From Burkholderiaceae bacterium (GTDB taxonomy: Bacteria > Pseudomonadota > Gammaproteobacteria > Burkholderiales > Burkholderiaceae), in assembly GCA_947452535.1 (NCBI GenBank), contig CANGCM010000001.1:1-64000 (forward strand): DNA of 64,000 nucleotides, given 5' to 3'. Under the pieces are notes generated by a model. It ran no database searches and had not been told where the DNA came from. It saw only the letters and a list, made by a program, of their open reading frames with translations. Made by a program: the position numbers and the translations under genes. Shown here in pieces: positions 42,488 through 51,850 of this stretch (positions are counted from its first letter, which is position 1; every line of letters begins with the position of its first letter).

Positions 42488-44626
42488 ATGACTAAATCCA
42501 CACCTCTCATGCCTTCTGCTGAACTTCAAAAAAATCCATTAATTTCTTTTGGTAGAGACATTGCATCCTACTCAGAAATAAAGCCAAGTGATATTGCTCC
42601 CGCAATTGAATATCTATTAGAGCAAGCGCAACATGCGGTAGATCATGCAGTTGATCCAGCCACTCCTGCAAGCTGGAATGATTTAGTTGAAGCCCTTGAG
42701 GATGCAACCGAATCCTTGGGTAGATCGTGGGGAGTGATCTCCCATCTCAATAGCGTTGCAGACACTCCTGAACTACGCACAGCCTATGGCGATATGATCC
42801 CAAAAGTGACCGCCTTCTTCTCGGCCTTAAGTCAAAATCTTGCGCTTTACGAAAAATTCAAAAGGCTTAGTCAAAGTAGTGAATTTGCTAAATTAAATTT
42901 TGCTCAGAAAAAAGTGATTGAGAATTCCCTCAGGGATTTTCGTCTAGGCGGAGCCGAACTTGCAGATGCTCAAAAACCCCGATTTGCAGCAATTCAGGAT
43001 GAGCAGGCTTTGTTAGGCAAATCCTTTTCTGATCATGTATTGGATGCAACAGACGGATTTGTTCATATAGTCCACGATATTTCTGAGCTAGCGGGACTTC
43101 CCGAAGATGCTATTGCTGCAGCCGCTGATCTTGCAATGCAAAAGAATCTTCAGGGCTGGGCATTTACCTTGCACTTCCCCTCCTACTATCCTGTAATGCA
43201 ATATGCAAAAAATCGTAAGCTACGACGTCTAATGTACGAAGCTTATGTCACGCGTTCGTCAGAGTCAGCACCGCAATACTCCAATGGCAAACTAGACTGG
43301 GACAATACCCAAAACATGCTAGACCAACTGCGTCTGCGGGATGAAGAGGCTCGTATGTTGGGATTTTCTAATTATGCTGATTTGAGCCTGGCACCTAAGA
43401 TGGCTAATACTGTAGATGAGGTCGATCTCTTTCTGACAAACTTTGCTAGCAAAGCAAAACCATTTGCCCAAAAGGATTGGCAAGAACTTTGTGAGTTTGC
43501 TCAATCTGATCTCGGGCTAATTCATCAATCTACTGAGGGGCTTGAGCCTTGGGATATCCCTTTTGCCTCCGAGCAACTAAAGCAAACACGTTATTCATTC
43601 TCCGAAAATGAACTCAAGCAATACTTCCCTTTAGCAAAAGTATTAGAAGGCTTATTTGAAGTAATTCAGTCACTATTTAATGTCAATATAGAAGCTTCCG
43701 ACTTGCCTACTTGGCATGTTGATGTGAAATCCTTTGCCGTCAAAGATCTTAATGGGAAGATACGGGCTTACTTCTATTTAGACCCCTATGCTCGTCCTGG
43801 AAAGCGTGGCGGCGCCTGGATGGATGACGCCCGTGGCCGGAGAGAGCTTCCCAATGGAGAAATCCAGATACCCGTCGCCTATTTAGTATGCAACTTTGCG
43901 GCGCCAGTAACCGTGGATGGTGTATTGCGCCAGCCCACCATTACTCATGATGATGTCATCACCCTCTTCCACGAGAGCGGCCATGGCTTGCATCACCTAT
44001 TAACTCAAGTAAGCGCCTTAGGCGTCTCGGGCATTAATGGGGTCGAATGGGATGCCGTGGAATTACCTAGTCAATTTATGGAGAACTTCTGCTGGGAATG
44101 GGAAGTACTCGAGAAAATGACAGCCCATGCAGAAACTGGTAAGCCATTACCAAGGGCCTTATTTGAAAAAATGCTGGCTGCCAAAAACTTCCAAAATGGC
44201 TTAGCCACTCTTCGTCAAATCGTCATGTCATTAACAGATTGGCGCCTACATTCAAGCTTCGATGCAAGCAGGGCAAAAAATCATGCCGTACTCGATGTTT
44301 CAAGAAGTATTGCCGAGGAATACAACATCATTCCGCAGCCTCAGATTTCTCGTTGGATTAATTCATTTAGCCATATTTTTGCCGGTGGCTATGCCGCTGG
44401 CTACTATAGCTATAAGTGGGCTGAGGTACTCTCTGCTGATGCTTACTCCGCCTTTGAAGAAGCAGCAAAGCTGACTGGAAGCGTGCTTGATCCCAAAACT
44501 GGAATGCGTTATAGAAAGGAAATTCTGGAGGTGGGCGGCAGTCGCGCTGCTGCTGAATCTTTTAAAGCATTTAGGGGGCGAGAGCCGAGCATTGATGCGC
44601 TATTACGTCATGGCGGCTTAGCTTAA
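42488..44626 (+). CDS. prlC: M3 family metallopeptidase (oligopeptidase A)
   Basis: HESGHGLHHLLT zinc motif; 712 aa. Confidence 0.95.
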   Translation: MTKSTPLMPSAELQKNPLISFGRDIASYSEIKPSDIAPAIEYLLEQAQHAVDHAVDPATPASWNDLVEALEDATESLGRSWGVISHLNSVADTPELRTAYGDMIPKVTAFFSALSQNLALYEKFKRLSQSSEFAKLNFAQKKVIENSLRDFRLGGAELADAQKPRFAAIQDEQALLGKSFSDHVLDATDGFVHIVHDISELAGLPEDAIAAAADLAMQKNLQGWAFTLHFPSYYPVMQYAKNRKLRRLMYEAYVTRSSESAPQYSNGKLDWDNTQNMLDQLRLRDEEARMLGFSNYADLSLAPKMANTVDEVDLFLTNFASKAKPFAQKDWQELCEFAQSDLGLIHQSTEGLEPWDIPFASEQLKQTRYSFSENELKQYFPLAKVLEGLFEVIQSLFNVNIEASDLPTWHVDVKSFAVKDLNGKIRAYFYLDPYARPGKRGGAWMDDARGRRELPNGEIQIPVAYLVCNFAAPVTVDGVLRQPTITHDDVITLFHESGHGLHHLLTQVSALGVSGINGVEWDAVELPSQFMENFCWEWEVLEKMTAHAETGKPLPRALFEKMLAAKNFQNGLATLRQIVMSLTDWRLHSSFDASRAKNHAVLDVSRSIAEEYNIIPQPQISRWINSFSHIFAGGYAAGYYSYKWAEVLSADAYSAFEEAAKLTGSVLDPKTGMRYRKEILEVGGSRAAAESFKAFRGREPSIDALLRHGGLA

Positions 44627-44699
44627 TCTGACCATTCACGGTTAGAGTGCTAGCTTTCGCAGCAAGGATAATATTTTTCCTAAATACATTGGAGCACTA

Positions 44700-45113
44700 T
44701 CAAATCTTTTGCCAAAGTAACTTCATGATGCGTAGCTTTTCTGCTTCCGGGTCTACCATTTTGCGAATGAGCTCCGAAAATTGAGGGAAGGCTTCTGTAA
44801 ACTCCTCAACATTAAATAACTTCATTGACCACTTAGGGAAGCGTCTTTCTTCTATTTCGACGATCCCCAGCAATTCAATGTTGTGATGTCTTGTATCGTT
44901 CTTAATTCTGCCCCATACTTCTTCGACCTCACCCCTAGGTCCCTCAAGGATTTGGCCAAAATAGCCTTGATCAAAAAAGAGAATACCTGTAATTTCGTGC
45001 GACTCATTCGAGGCTACTGAAATTTTCACTATTTCTGTCAGACCCCAAATGTTAATACCATCTGAGGCCTCACTGAGGTACTTTAACTCGACCAAATCTG
45101 ATTTATTCATCAT
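44700..45113 (-). CDS. BLUF domain blue-light sensor protein
   Basis: VELKYLSEAS (Tyr), SNESHEITGILFFDQGYFGQILEGPRGEVEEVWGRI (Asn and Gln), ERRFPKWSMKLF; start reassigned to 45113 (MMNKSDL). Confidence 0.9.
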   Translation of the reverse strand: MMNKSDLVELKYLSEASDGINIWGLTEIVKISVASNESHEITGILFFDQGYFGQILEGPRGEVEEVWGRIKNDTRHHNIELLGIVEIEERRFPKWSMKLFNVEEFTEAFPQFSELIRKMVDPEAEKLRIMKLLWQKI

Positions 45114-45213
45114 AGAAACCCAAAAGATTAAACAAAGTCTGCCTAAATTTAAGCGCAGAGTGGATTTAGAGCGATATTGCCATGACCCCAAAGCACTTCC
45201 GTGTTAGATAGCG

Positions 45214-45229
45214 TACATATAGATATGTA
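45214..45229. repeat. Inverted repeat TACATAT-AG-ATATGTA
   Basis: Perfect 7-bp arms, 2-nt spacer, in BLUF upstream region. Confidence 0.6.
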
Positions 45230-45250
45230 GACATGCATAGTCTTCAGTTA

Positions 45251-45270
45251 ACTAATAATTCAGTATTAGT
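45251..45270. repeat. Inverted repeat ACTAATA-ATTCAG-TATTAGT
   Basis: Perfect 7-bp arms, 6-nt spacer, in the divergent BLUF/small-protein region. Confidence 0.55.
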
Positions 45271-45428
45271 CGATTGATCCATAAAATTGATTTATCTCAA
45301 AAATAAATATGAGAAAGACTCTATAAAGTAATTGTGAGAAACGATATACAGCTCGAGTAATAGAGGGCTAGTAAGTCGATAGCTCCGTATATGTTTGATA
45401 GGTATGTCTATTTAACTGGGACGTCATT

Positions 45429-45647
45429 ATGAAACTACGCATCACACATGGGACCTTATCACGTCGGCATGGAAGAGACGGTAAAGATGTTGGTTTCATG
45501 GTGCTCTTTCCCGGAGAGTACCCGGGGTCTATTAGCGATTCTGGAGAATTAGAGATCAAGATCAGTGAAGATCGCCGCACCTATCTTTCATTGCACAAGA
45601 TGGAAGAAAAAATAATACAAGGTGAACTTGTAGTAATCGAAGCATAG
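45429..45647 (+). CDS. Hypothetical 72-aa protein
   Basis: Intact ORF in its own intergenic space: MKLRITHGTLSRRHGRDGKDVGFMVLFPGEYPGS...; no family recognised. Confidence 0.6.
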   Translation: MKLRITHGTLSRRHGRDGKDVGFMVLFPGEYPGSISDSGELEIKISEDRRTYLSLHKMEEKIIQGELVVIEA

Positions 45648-45706
45648 CCGCCATTGATCTTGATAGCTAGTTACTAATAAATAATCAATTAACCAGGGAA
45701 AATAAT

Positions 45707-46510
45707 ATGAGAATGCATGAGACTGTAGATAGTTCATCAAATTCATTAAGCGCTATGAATTTTATTAATCGGGAATTTGTAAGCAATCAAAAAGCTTTAA
45801 GCCCCTTAAAAGATCAAAACCGTCTATTTAAAGCAATGTCTGATACAGATTGGCAGAGAATCCTTCCATACATTGAAGCAGTAGACTTGCCGGTTGAAAT
45901 GATTCTATCTACATCAAATATGAAACGAAGTCATGTTTACTTCCCAAGTACCGCTGTTGTTTCCATTTTGCATGAGTTGAAAGAAGGCGCCTCAACTGAA
46001 GTCGCCGTTATAGGTAATGAGGGGCTTGTTGGGGTTTGCATCTTTATGGATAGTGAATCTAGCTCCAGCGTTGCCATGGTCAAAATAGCAGGGTCAGGCT
46101 ATCGGATTAAATCAAGCATTATTTTAGAGGTGTTTAATCAATCAAGATCACTGCAGAATTTAATACTACATTTCACCCAAGCACTCATTACTCAAATCAC
46201 TCAAACAGCGGTATGCAACCGTCATCATTTAATAGATCAGCAACTTAGTCGCATATTGTTGTCAAGTCTAGATCGTCTACAAGGCAATGAAATCAGACTC
46301 ACCCAGGAAATGATTGCTCTTCTATTAGGAGTTCGAAGGGAGGGAGTCACCGGTGCCGCCCTAAAACTCCAAGCCAGTCACTTAATTAAGTATGCGAGAG
46401 GACATATCACTGTTGTAGATAGAACTGGTCTTGAACATCAATCCTGCGAATGTTATCAAGTTGTTAAAAAAGAATATGCTCGACTATTGACAGCAAGAAT
46501 GACTACTTAG
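45707..46510 (+). CDS. Crp/Fnr family transcriptional regulator
   Basis: cNMP-like sensor domain (VYFPSTAVVSILHELKEGASTEVAVIGNEGLVGV) and Crp HTH (RLTQEMIALLLGVRREGVTGAALKLQ). Confidence 0.9.
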   Translation: MRMHETVDSSSNSLSAMNFINREFVSNQKALSPLKDQNRLFKAMSDTDWQRILPYIEAVDLPVEMILSTSNMKRSHVYFPSTAVVSILHELKEGASTEVAVIGNEGLVGVCIFMDSESSSSVAMVKIAGSGYRIKSSIILEVFNQSRSLQNLILHFTQALITQITQTAVCNRHHLIDQQLSRILLSSLDRLQGNEIRLTQEMIALLLGVRREGVTGAALKLQASHLIKYARGHITVVDRTGLEHQSCECYQVVKKEYARLLTARMTT

Positions 46511-46538
46511 TTAATGAGTAGCAAAACAGGGAATTCAT

Positions 46539-46679
46539 ATGTTAGTTACTATTGCTGTCGTCATGCTGGTTCTTTGGATGCTGGGCTTGGTGTCATCAAA
46601 TACTCTAGGCGGATTTATCCATATATTATTGGTCATTGCCGTTGTCATGATCCTCGTAAGAGTAATTCAAGGAAATTGA
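46539..46679 (+). CDS. 46-aa membrane protein, lmo0937/DUF5670-like
   Basis: MLVTIAVVMLVLWMLGLVSSNTLGGFIHILLVIAVVMILVRVIQGN*; missed by the >=60 aa track. Confidence 0.82.
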   Translation: MLVTIAVVMLVLWMLGLVSSNTLGGFIHILLVIAVVMILVRVIQGN

Positions 46680-46788
46680 ATTAAGTCGAATGAGGCCTCC
46701 TCATTATGGCGATCTCTGATGGCCGTTATTACCCGGTAATATGCGAACTCTACGGAGAGATTATTAGTACACTACAAATTAAATTCAC

Positions 46789-47640
46789 CTAATTTTTTCT
46801 AATTTCTGCGATCACTGGCGCATGATCCGAGGGTTGCTCCCAGGTGCGGGGCTCCTTATCAATCCCACTTGCCATGCATTTATCTTTAAGAGCCTCACTT
46901 AATAGGATGTGATCGATACGCATACCTGCATTGCGTCTAAAGCCCATCATGCGGTAGTCCCACCAACTAAATGATTTTGGTGCTTGCTCAAACATTCGGA
47001 AGGAGTCTGTGAAGCCCAGCGCTACCAATTGCTGGAAGGCTTTGCGCTCTTCTGGAGAGACTAAGTTTTGACCGATCCATTTTGATGGGTCATAAACATC
47101 AATATCTTCTGGAGCAATATTAAAGTCACCCAATAGGGCTAAGCGACTATTTTGACTTAATTCCTCTTTTAACCAATTTTCTAGTGCTTCAAGCCATCTT
47201 AGTTTATAAGCAAACTTATCACTCTCTGGTGACTGTCCATTCGGAAAGTAGGCTGAGACTAGTCTAATGGGCTGCATTCCTGCAAAAGGAATGGTTGCAG
47301 CTAGGATACGTTGTTGCTCGTCATCATTGCCTGGGATATTTCTGATGGATTTTAAAAAGGTAGTACTTGCATCAGATGCAATTGGGGCTAAAGCTGCCTG
47401 ACGCACAATAATGGCAACGCCGTTATAAGTCTTTTGTCCAGCAGCAAGACTAATATAGCCAGCCTCTTGTAAATCACTATGCGGATATTTATCGTCCGTT
47501 AGTTTTAGCTCTTGAAGACATAAAGCGTCAATTGGCTTCTTTGCTCTTTCCTGATCCTGAAGCCATTTCAGGACCTGGGGTAATCGCACCTTTAGTGAAT
47601 TGACATTCCACGCAGCTATCCGAACCACCGACTCAGTCAT
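46789..47640 (-). CDS. xthA: Exodeoxyribonuclease III
   Basis: IAAWNVNSLKVRLPQVLKWL; LCLQELKLTDDKYP; GDFNIAPEDIDVYDP; PSDHAPV. Confidence 0.95.
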   Translation of the reverse strand: MTESVVRIAAWNVNSLKVRLPQVLKWLQDQERAKKPIDALCLQELKLTDDKYPHSDLQEAGYISLAAGQKTYNGVAIIVRQAALAPIASDASTTFLKSIRNIPGNDDEQQRILAATIPFAGMQPIRLVSAYFPNGQSPESDKFAYKLRWLEALENWLKEELSQNSRLALLGDFNIAPEDIDVYDPSKWIGQNLVSPEERKAFQQLVALGFTDSFRMFEQAPKSFSWWDYRMMGFRRNAGMRIDHILLSEALKDKCMASGIDKEPRTWEQPSDHAPVIAEIRKN

Positions 47641-49084
47641 CTAGCCCCAACTCCTGTAACTTACGAGTAATTGTATTGCGGCCGATACCTAATCTCTGAG
47701 CCGCTTCTACGCGTCTACCACGCGTCACTTCTAGAGCAGCTTTTAAAACAGCTTTTTCAAACTTAGCGCATAGAACATCATAGACCTCTGCATCGCCATC
47801 CTGAAGCATTTTGGCTGCTAAGCGCCCTAAACCCGCCTCCCAATCAACCGCCCCGCCTCGAGCAGCAACTGGGTTAGATGCACTCAATTCTCCTTCTGGC
47901 GCGATAGGCTGATCGCTAGTTTGCGCCAATATATCAGCCGGTAAGTCACCACTGCCAATCACATTGGATGGGGTCATTACGGTTAGCCAATGGCAAAGGT
48001 TCTCTAATTGACGAACATTACCTTGAAACGGCATTACGCTAATTTCCTTTAAAACTTCATCAGAAAGTTTTTTGGCTTCAACACCCAAAGACTTTGCACA
48101 GGACAACATGAAATGACGAGCTAATACAGGGATGTCTTCTGCGCGTTCTCGCAAGGCGGGCATACGCAAACGAATGACATTTAAACGGTGTAAAAGGTCC
48201 TCACGGAAAGCGCCAGTAGCAACGCGCGCCTCGAGATTTTGGTGAGTCGACGCAATGATGCGCACATTTGCCTTAATTGGATCTTGACCGCCAACGCGAT
48301 AAAAATGTCCATCGGTTAATGCACGTAGTAAGCGAGTCTGTAAATCAAAAGGGATATCGCCAATTTCATCCAAAAATAAAGTGCCCCCATCTGCTTGCTC
48401 AAAGCGTCCGCGACGCAGAGTCAAGGCTCCAGGAAAGGCGCCGCGTTCATGACCAAATAGCTCAGATTCCAATAAGTCCTTAGGGACTGCCGCAGTACTA
48501 AATGCGACAAATGGGCCTTTAGCTCGAGGGCTATGCTTATGCAAAGCCTGAGCCACCAACTCTTTACCAGTTCCAGATTCACCGGTAATTAATACTGTTG
48601 AATGGGACTGGGCAAGACGACCAATTGCTCTAAAAACCTCTTGCATTGCTGGAGCTTGGCCAATAATTTCAGTTGAATCTTGCCTCCAACCATTCATTTC
48701 TTTACTACCCGATTGATTGCGCTCACTTTGCTCCATCGCACGACGAATCAACTCTAGAGCTTTATCAATATCAAATGGTTTAGTAAGGTATTCAAATGCA
48801 CCGCCCTGTAAAGACGATACCGCTGAATCCAAATCAGAGTATGCGGTCATAATGATGACAGGAAGCATTGGATTTGTTTCTTTTACATTTTGCAAAAGAT
48901 CCAAACCATTGCCACGCGGCATGCGAATATCTGAGATTAATACCTGCGGAGTCTCTTTATCCAAGGCATTCAGTACGTCATTCGGATTGGAGAAGCTTTT
49001 GTGGGGAATATTCTCACGCGTAAGGGCTTTTTCTAGCACCCAACGAATTGATTGATCATCGTCAACGATCCAAACGGGTTTCAT
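47633..49084 (-). CDS. ntrC: Nitrogen regulation response regulator NtrC (GAFPGA variant)
   Basis: REC domain, AAA+ ([15 protein letters not shown]), Fis-type HTH ([23 protein letters not shown]); adjacent to ntrB and glnA. Confidence 0.95.
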   Translation of the reverse strand: MKPVWIVDDDQSIRWVLEKALTRENIPHKSFSNPNDVLNALDKETPQVLISDIRMPRGNGLDLLQNVKETNPMLPVIIMTAYSDLDSAVSSLQGGAFEYLTKPFDIDKALELIRRAMEQSERNQSGSKEMNGWRQDSTEIIGQAPAMQEVFRAIGRLAQSHSTVLITGESGTGKELVAQALHKHSPRAKGPFVAFSTAAVPKDLLESELFGHERGAFPGALTLRRGRFEQADGGTLFLDEIGDIPFDLQTRLLRALTDGHFYRVGGQDPIKANVRIIASTHQNLEARVATGAFREDLLHRLNVIRLRMPALRERAEDIPVLARHFMLSCAKSLGVEAKKLSDEVLKEISVMPFQGNVRQLENLCHWLTVMTPSNVIGSGDLPADILAQTSDQPIAPEGELSASNPVAARGGAVDWEAGLGRLAAKMLQDGDAEVYDVLCAKFEKAVLKAALEVTRGRRVEAAQRLGIGRNTITRKLQELGLDD

Positions 49085-50214
49085 AATGATTTCTCCTGCC
49101 TACGGTAAGGAATTTGAATTTGGAAATCTGTCCGTCCAGGGCGGCTGTCACAAGCGATAAAACCCTGATGCTGCTGCACAAAGGTTTGAGCTAAAGTAAG
49201 ACCAAGGCCACTACCCCCATCTCTACCAGAGACCAGCGGAAAGAAAATGCGCTCACGAATATCCTCTGGAATACCAGGTCCGTTATCAATTACGTGTAAA
49301 TCCATGGCCATCTTGTAGCGTTGCTTAGAGATAGTCACGGAGCGCGCCACTCTAGTCCTCAATTCAATTTGGGCCGTACCTTGAGCAATTTCTTCTGAAA
49401 GCGCCTGAGCAGCATTATGAGCAATATTCAAGACTGCTTGTATTAACTGTTCTCGATCACCAAGCAACTCCGGAAGACTGGTGTCATAGTTACGAATGAT
49501 CCGCAAGCCTTTGGGAAACTCTGCGAGCACTAAACTCCGAACACGCTCAAGGGCCTCATGAACGTTAAACGATTCCATTGCATGTGCTTTACGGTGTGGC
49601 GCTAACAATCGATCCACTAGATCCTGTAGACGATCGGACTCCTTAATGATGACTTGGGTGTACTCGCGTAAGCCTTTTTCTGGAAGCTCAAACTCGAGTA
49701 ATTGAGCTGCACCCCGAATACCCCCCAAAGGATTTTTAATTTCATGCGCTAAGTTACGCATTAACTGTTTATTTGCTTCAACTTGTTGCGTTACACGTTC
49801 ATCACGCTCACTACGCAACTGCTGATCAATTGGAAACCACTCCATCATAATGAGTGCGGGATCCTCCAGACTTGCAACCACCACGTGCGCAGGAATCGAA
49901 TCTTGATGAATACTTCCAGGCAAGGAGTGCAACACCATTTCTTGGCGCTGTGCAGATACATGTCCCGCCTTGATCTCTTCAATCATATGCTTGATCGACT
50001 GATTATCACCAAACAAGTTGCGTAGAGACTGCCCCTCAAGAGACTTACGAGAAAGGTCCAATGCCGACTCTGCAGCCGGGTTTACATAAACCAATTGCTG
50101 GTTCTCCGCCTCAAATACCACGATGGCATTAGGCATTTGGTCAAGCAATGTCGGAAAAAAAGGGGCAGCCGAAGCCGCCCCTTTTAACGAATTGCGCAAG
50201 AGACCTGCGCTCAA
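49081..50214 (-). CDS. ntrB: Nitrogen regulation sensor kinase NtrB
   Basis: PAS, HisKA NLAHEIKNPLGGIRGAAQLLE, HATPase NIAHNAAQAL; GLGLTLAQ. Confidence 0.95.
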   Translation of the reverse strand: MSAGLLRNSLKGAASAAPFFPTLLDQMPNAIVVFEAENQQLVYVNPAAESALDLSRKSLEGQSLRNLFGDNQSIKHMIEEIKAGHVSAQRQEMVLHSLPGSIHQDSIPAHVVVASLEDPALIMMEWFPIDQQLRSERDERVTQQVEANKQLMRNLAHEIKNPLGGIRGAAQLLEFELPEKGLREYTQVIIKESDRLQDLVDRLLAPHRKAHAMESFNVHEALERVRSLVLAEFPKGLRIIRNYDTSLPELLGDREQLIQAVLNIAHNAAQALSEEIAQGTAQIELRTRVARSVTISKQRYKMAMDLHVIDNGPGIPEDIRERIFFPLVSGRDGGSGLGLTLAQTFVQQHQGFIACDSRPGRTDFQIQIPYRRQEKSL

Positions 50215-50228
50215 CTCTTATCCTTCGC

Positions 50229-51644
50229 TTACAGAGAGTAGTACATATCAAATTCGATAGGATGAGTTGTCATACGGAAACGTGTGACATCTTCCATCTT
50301 CAATGAGATGTATGCATCAAGCATAGAGTCTGTAAAGACACCGCCGCGAGTCAAGAACTCACGATCTTTGTTCAAGGCATCTAATGCCTCTTCTAAGCTC
50401 GCACAAACGGTTGGGATCTTTGCATCTTCTTCTGGTGGCAAGTCATACAAGTTCTTGTTAGCAGCTTCACCTGGATGAATCTTATTTTGTACACCATCTA
50501 AACCAGCCATCATCAATGCAGAGAAGCAGAGGTATGGATTAGCCAATGGATCAGGGAAGCGAGTCTCAATTCGACGGCCTTTAGGGCTAGAAACGTGTGG
50601 AATACGAATCGAGGCAGAACGGTTACGTGCAGAGTAAGCCAACTTCACCGGAGCCTCAAAGCCTGGAACCAAACGCTTGTATGAGTTAGTGCCTGGATTG
50701 GTGATCGCATTTAATGCCTTAGCGTGCTTGATGATGCCGCCAATGTAGAACAATGCAAACTCAGATAAACCTGCATAGCCGTTACCCGCAAATAAGTTCT
50801 CGCCGTTTTTCCAGATAGATTGGTGAACGTGCATACCAGAACCGTTATCGCCAACGATTGGCTTTGGCATAAATGTTGCTGTCTTGCCATAAGCGTGCGC
50901 TACGTTTTGAACAACATATTTCTGCCAGATAGTCCAGTCAGCACGCTGAACCAATGTGCTGAACTTAGTACCTAATTCGTTTTGGCCTTGACCAGCAACT
51001 TCATGGTGATGAACTTCGACAGGAATACCTAAGGACTCAAGAATTAAACACATTTCAGAACGCATATCCTGAAAGGTATCTACTGGGGAAACTGGGAAGT
51101 AGCCGCCTTTTTTACCTGGACGATGGCCAGTATTGCCGCCTTCGATTTCAGCAGCTGAAGACCATGGAGCCTCTTCAGACTCGACCTTAACAAAGCAACC
51201 CTGCATATCAGCACCCCAACGGACGCCGTCAAAAATAAAGAATTCTGGCTCTGGACCAAAATAAGCAGTATCACCCAAGCCAGTGCTCTTCAGATATGAC
51301 TCTGCACGTTTAGCAATGGAGCGTGGGTCACGATCGTAGCCCTTGCCATCAGATGGTTCGATCACATCACATGTGATAACCAATGTTGGCTCTTCATAAA
51401 AAGGGTCGATGTAGCAAGCTGTTGGGTCTGGCATCAACAACATGTCGGATGCTTCAATACCCTTCCAACCAGCAATAGATGAGCCGTCAAACGCGTGACC
51501 ACTCTCAAACTTGTCTTCGTCAAAATGGGAAATGGGTACCGTTGTATGCTGCTCTTTACCCTTTGTATCAACAAAGCGGAAATCAACAAAAGTACATTCT
51601 TTCTCTTTAACCAACTTCATCACATCAGCGACGGTCTTCGTCAT
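50229..51644 (-). CDS. glnA: Type I glutamine synthetase
   Basis: [70 protein letters not shown] upstream of 51644; track start lies inside promoter. Confidence 0.97.
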   Translation of the reverse strand: MTKTVADVMKLVKEKECTFVDFRFVDTKGKEQHTTVPISHFDEDKFESGHAFDGSSIAGWKGIEASDMLLMPDPTACYIDPFYEEPTLVITCDVIEPSDGKGYDRDPRSIAKRAESYLKSTGLGDTAYFGPEPEFFIFDGVRWGADMQGCFVKVESEEAPWSSAAEIEGGNTGHRPGKKGGYFPVSPVDTFQDMRSEMCLILESLGIPVEVHHHEVAGQGQNELGTKFSTLVQRADWTIWQKYVVQNVAHAYGKTATFMPKPIVGDNGSGMHVHQSIWKNGENLFAGNGYAGLSEFALFYIGGIIKHAKALNAITNPGTNSYKRLVPGFEAPVKLAYSARNRSASIRIPHVSSPKGRRIETRFPDPLANPYLCFSALMMAGLDGVQNKIHPGEAANKNLYDLPPEEDAKIPTVCASLEEALDALNKDREFLTRGGVFTDSMLDAYISLKMEDVTRFRMTTHPIEFDMYYSL

Positions 51645-51708
51645 GCAAATCTCCTCTATTAACTTAATTCGGAATACAAACTTAAGGTGTACACCCTTGT
51701 TCATTCCA

Positions 51709-51724
51709 GGCATTAAATATGCCT
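51709..51724 (-). promoter_or_regulatory. Candidate sigma54 (-24/-12) promoter of glnA
   Basis: Minus strand TAGGCATATTTAATGCC: GG-N10-GC spacing with GGCAYR and TGC elements; about 65 nt upstream of glnA ATG. Confidence 0.6.
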
Positions 51725-51773
51725 ATGGGATGTATCTAATTTACTGAAGCAAACAAACGGGAATAGCTATTAT

Positions 51774-51790
51774 TGCACTATTTAAGTGCT
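51774..51790. promoter_or_regulatory. Candidate NtrC binding site 1 (TGCACT-ATTTA-AGTGCT)
   Basis: 9/12 match to TGCACC-N5-GGTGCA with perfect GCACT/AGTGC arms. Confidence 0.55.
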
Positions 51791-51825
51791 GAAATAAGGC
51801 TTAAAAGGCTAAAATTTGCCATATT

Positions 51826-51842
51826 TGCACCAAAATAGTGCT
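51826..51842. promoter_or_regulatory. Candidate NtrC binding site 2 (TGCACC-AAAAT-AGTGCT)
   Basis: 10/12 match to TGCACC-N5-GGTGCA; 52 bp (about 5 turns) from site 1. Confidence 0.55.
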
Positions 51843-51850
51843 TATTAGAC

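Noticed and set aside
46728-46740. Palindrome ATTACC-C-GGTAAT between the 46-aa peptide gene and xthA as a terminator
   Set aside because: No T-run follows on either strand; short palindrome could be chance
51645-51713. N-terminal extension of glnA given by the ORF track
   Set aside because: GlnA proteins start at MTKTVADV; the extension overlaps the predicted -12 element and lacks an SD, while 51644 has AGAGGAG
51817-51832. Alternative GG-N10-GC sigma54-like element overlapping the upstream NtrC-like site
   Set aside because: Poorer match and would give a very long leader; the 51709-51724 element fits better
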